A stretch of DNA of 6,063 nt from an uncultured Sphingomonadales bacterium (GTDB taxonomy: Bacteria; Pseudomonadota; Alphaproteobacteria; Sphingomonadales; Sphingomonadaceae), in NCBI GenBank assembly GCA_903911985.1, contig CAIWFP010000205.1, positions 1-6,063 on the forward strand, given 5' to 3'. The position numbers and the translations under genes were made by a program. Below, in pieces: positions 5,027-6,063 of this stretch (positions are counted from its first letter, which is position 1; each line of letters opens with the position of its first letter). The notes below the pieces were generated by a model. That model was not told the origin of the DNA, ran no database searches, and worked only from the letters and a program-made list of their open reading frames with translations.

Positions 5027-6063
5027 TTACAGCCGCTCTGGCAGGGTGAAATAGGCGCTGTTCTTGCCAGTCTCGCGTCCGACCCGCGCCAGTTCGTTCT
5101 TTGCCACCAGCCGCAGGTGCACCTCGTCCGGGCCATCGATGAAGTGCAGCGCGCGGCCCCAGGTGAAGAAGAAGGCCAGCGGGGTGTCGTTGGTCAGCCC
5201 CATGGCGCCGAAGACCTGAATGGCGCGGTCGAGCACCCGGCTTTGCAATTGCGCGGCGACGATCTTGATCGCCGAGACATCAACCTTGGCCGCCTTGTTG
5301 CCGGCGGAATCAAGCACCGATGCGGCGCGCAGCACCAGCAGGCGCGCCATGTCGATATCGACGCGCGACTGGCCGATCCAGTCCTGAATATTGGCGTAGT
5401 TCGACAGCGACTTGCCAAAGGCGCGTCGCTCGATCGCGCGTTCGCACATCAGGTCCAGCGCCAGTTCGCACTGGCCGATGGTGCGCATGCAATGGTGGAC
5501 GCGGCCAGGCCCCAGCCGCGCCTGCGCCAGCGCGAAACCTTCGCCCTCGCGGCCGAGGATGTTGGTTACGGGCACCCGGCAATCGCGGAACAATACCTCG
5601 CAATGGCCCTCGATGGCGACATGCGAGAGGATCGGGATATTGCGGACGATGGTCATGCCCGGCGTGTCCATCGGCACGATCACCATCGAATGGCGGGCAT
5701 GGGGGGAGGCATCGGCGGCATCATCGGTGACGCCCATGACGATGGCGAATTTGCACAAGGGGTGCAGCGGGCCGGTGGTGAACCATTTGCGGCCATTGAG
5801 CACATATTCGTCGCCATCGCGGCGGATCGAGGTCTGGATATTGGTGGCGTCGGACGAGGCGACATCGGGTTCGGTCATGGCAAAGCACGAGCGGATCTTG
5901 CCCTCCAGCAGCGGCACCAGCCATTGCTCGCGCTGCTCCGGCGTGGCGAAGAGATGGAGCAGTTCCATATTGCCGGTGTCGGGCGCGTTGCAGTTGAAGG
6001 CTTCCGAGGCCCAGTGCAGCTTGCCCATCACCTCGGCCAGCGGGGCATATTCGAGGTTGGTCA
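5027..6063 (-). CDS. Acyl-CoA dehydrogenase, ACAD10/11-like (partial, N-terminus off the window)
   Basis: An FAD flavoenzyme that introduces the alpha-beta double bond into an acyl-CoA. The frame is open to the window edge (TNLEYAPLAEVMGKLHW reads in before any credible start), so about 345 codons of the C-terminal part are present and the N-terminal helical region is missing. Numbering from the GTG at 6031: AMTEPDVASSDATN (51-64) is the FAD/substrate signature, RKWFTTG (81-87) follows, then REGEGF (161-166), LGPGRVHHCMR (173-183), RRAFGKSLS (202-210) and QVFGAMGLT (272-280). FIDGPDEVHLR (297-307) aligns with the catalytic-base segment, where medium-chain enzymes have YEGT; here the base position appears to be Asp299. 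This set of motifs is that of the ACAD10/11-like clade, from family knowledge. Chain length and physiological substrate are unknown. It converges on the SDR; its own promoter lies outside the window. Confidence 0.92.
   Translation of the reverse strand, partial: TNLEYAPLAEVMGKLHWASEAFNCNAPDTGNMELLHLFATPEQREQWLVPLLEGKIRSCFAMTEPDVASSDATNIQTSIRRDGDEYVLNGRKWFTTGPLHPLCKFAIVMGVTDDAADASPHARHSMVIVPMDTPGMTIVRNIPILSHVAIEGHCEVLFRDCRVPVTNILGREGEGFALAQARLGPGRVHHCMRTIGQCELALDLMCERAIERRAFGKSLSNYANIQDWIGQSRVDIDMARLLVLRAASVLDSAGNKAAKVDVSAIKIVAAQLQSRVLDRAIQVFGAMGLTNDTPLAFFFTWGRALHFIDGPDEVHLRLVAKNELARVGRETGKNSAYFTLPERL

Noticed and set aside
5910..5919. AGCGGCACCA, identical to the last 10 bases of tRNA-Thr, as a possible attachment repeat
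   Set aside because: It lies inside the conserved coding sequence of the acyl-CoA dehydrogenase, the match does not extend, and a 10-bp match in 6 kb is not significant.

Overview
The window looks like chromosomal DNA of an alphaproteobacterium, most likely a sphingomonad (Novosphingobium or Sphingobium type). The evidence is the high GC content, genes preferring G or C at third codon positions, a DUF1134/EipA envelope protein (an alphaproteobacterial family), and a lipid/terpenoid-type set of cytochrome P450, short-chain dehydrogenase and acyl-CoA dehydrogenase. This placement is inference, not a database result.

Layout. 1-1431 is housekeeping sequence: tRNA-Ser(GCU) on the minus strand (79-170) with a recognisable promoter, an eipA-like gene (452-1267) for a secreted periplasmic protein with an unusual repeat-rich linker, and tRNA-Thr(CGU) (1356-1431). 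From just after tRNA-Thr to about 4100 the DNA is visibly less GC-rich and holds a different kind of content: a TetR-family regulator on the minus strand (1621-2244), a divergent cytochrome P450 resembling CYP108/P450terp (2351-3655), and about 470 bases of gene-free or degraded sequence. From 4129 an SDR oxidoreductase (plus strand) converges on an acyl-CoA dehydrogenase (minus strand) whose N-terminus lies beyond the right edge.

The most notable observation is that the P450 reading frame is otherwise complete, from the N-terminus through the I-helix, ExxR and heme-cysteine motifs, but is cut by one in-frame TAG codon at 2825-2827. The TetR/P450 intergenic region holds a near-perfect 18-bp inverted repeat (2318-2335) just upstream of the P450 start, a strong candidate operator. 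Upstream of the SDR lie an 11-bp perfect inverted repeat followed by TTTT (4026-4064) and a second spaced inverted repeat (4067-4089). A 3' coding remnant may survive at about 3724-3798.

How the parts fit: the likely logic is a ligand-sensing TetR repressor controlling a P450 that hydroxylates a hydrophobic (terpene- or aromatic-like) substrate. The SDR could oxidise the resulting alcohol, and the acyl-CoA dehydrogenase could act on a downstream CoA thioester. The amber codon, the absence of ferredoxin and ferredoxin reductase genes, and the degraded spacer suggest the P450 module is decaying or incomplete here. I found no CRISPR array, complete insertion sequence or clearly new multi-gene system.
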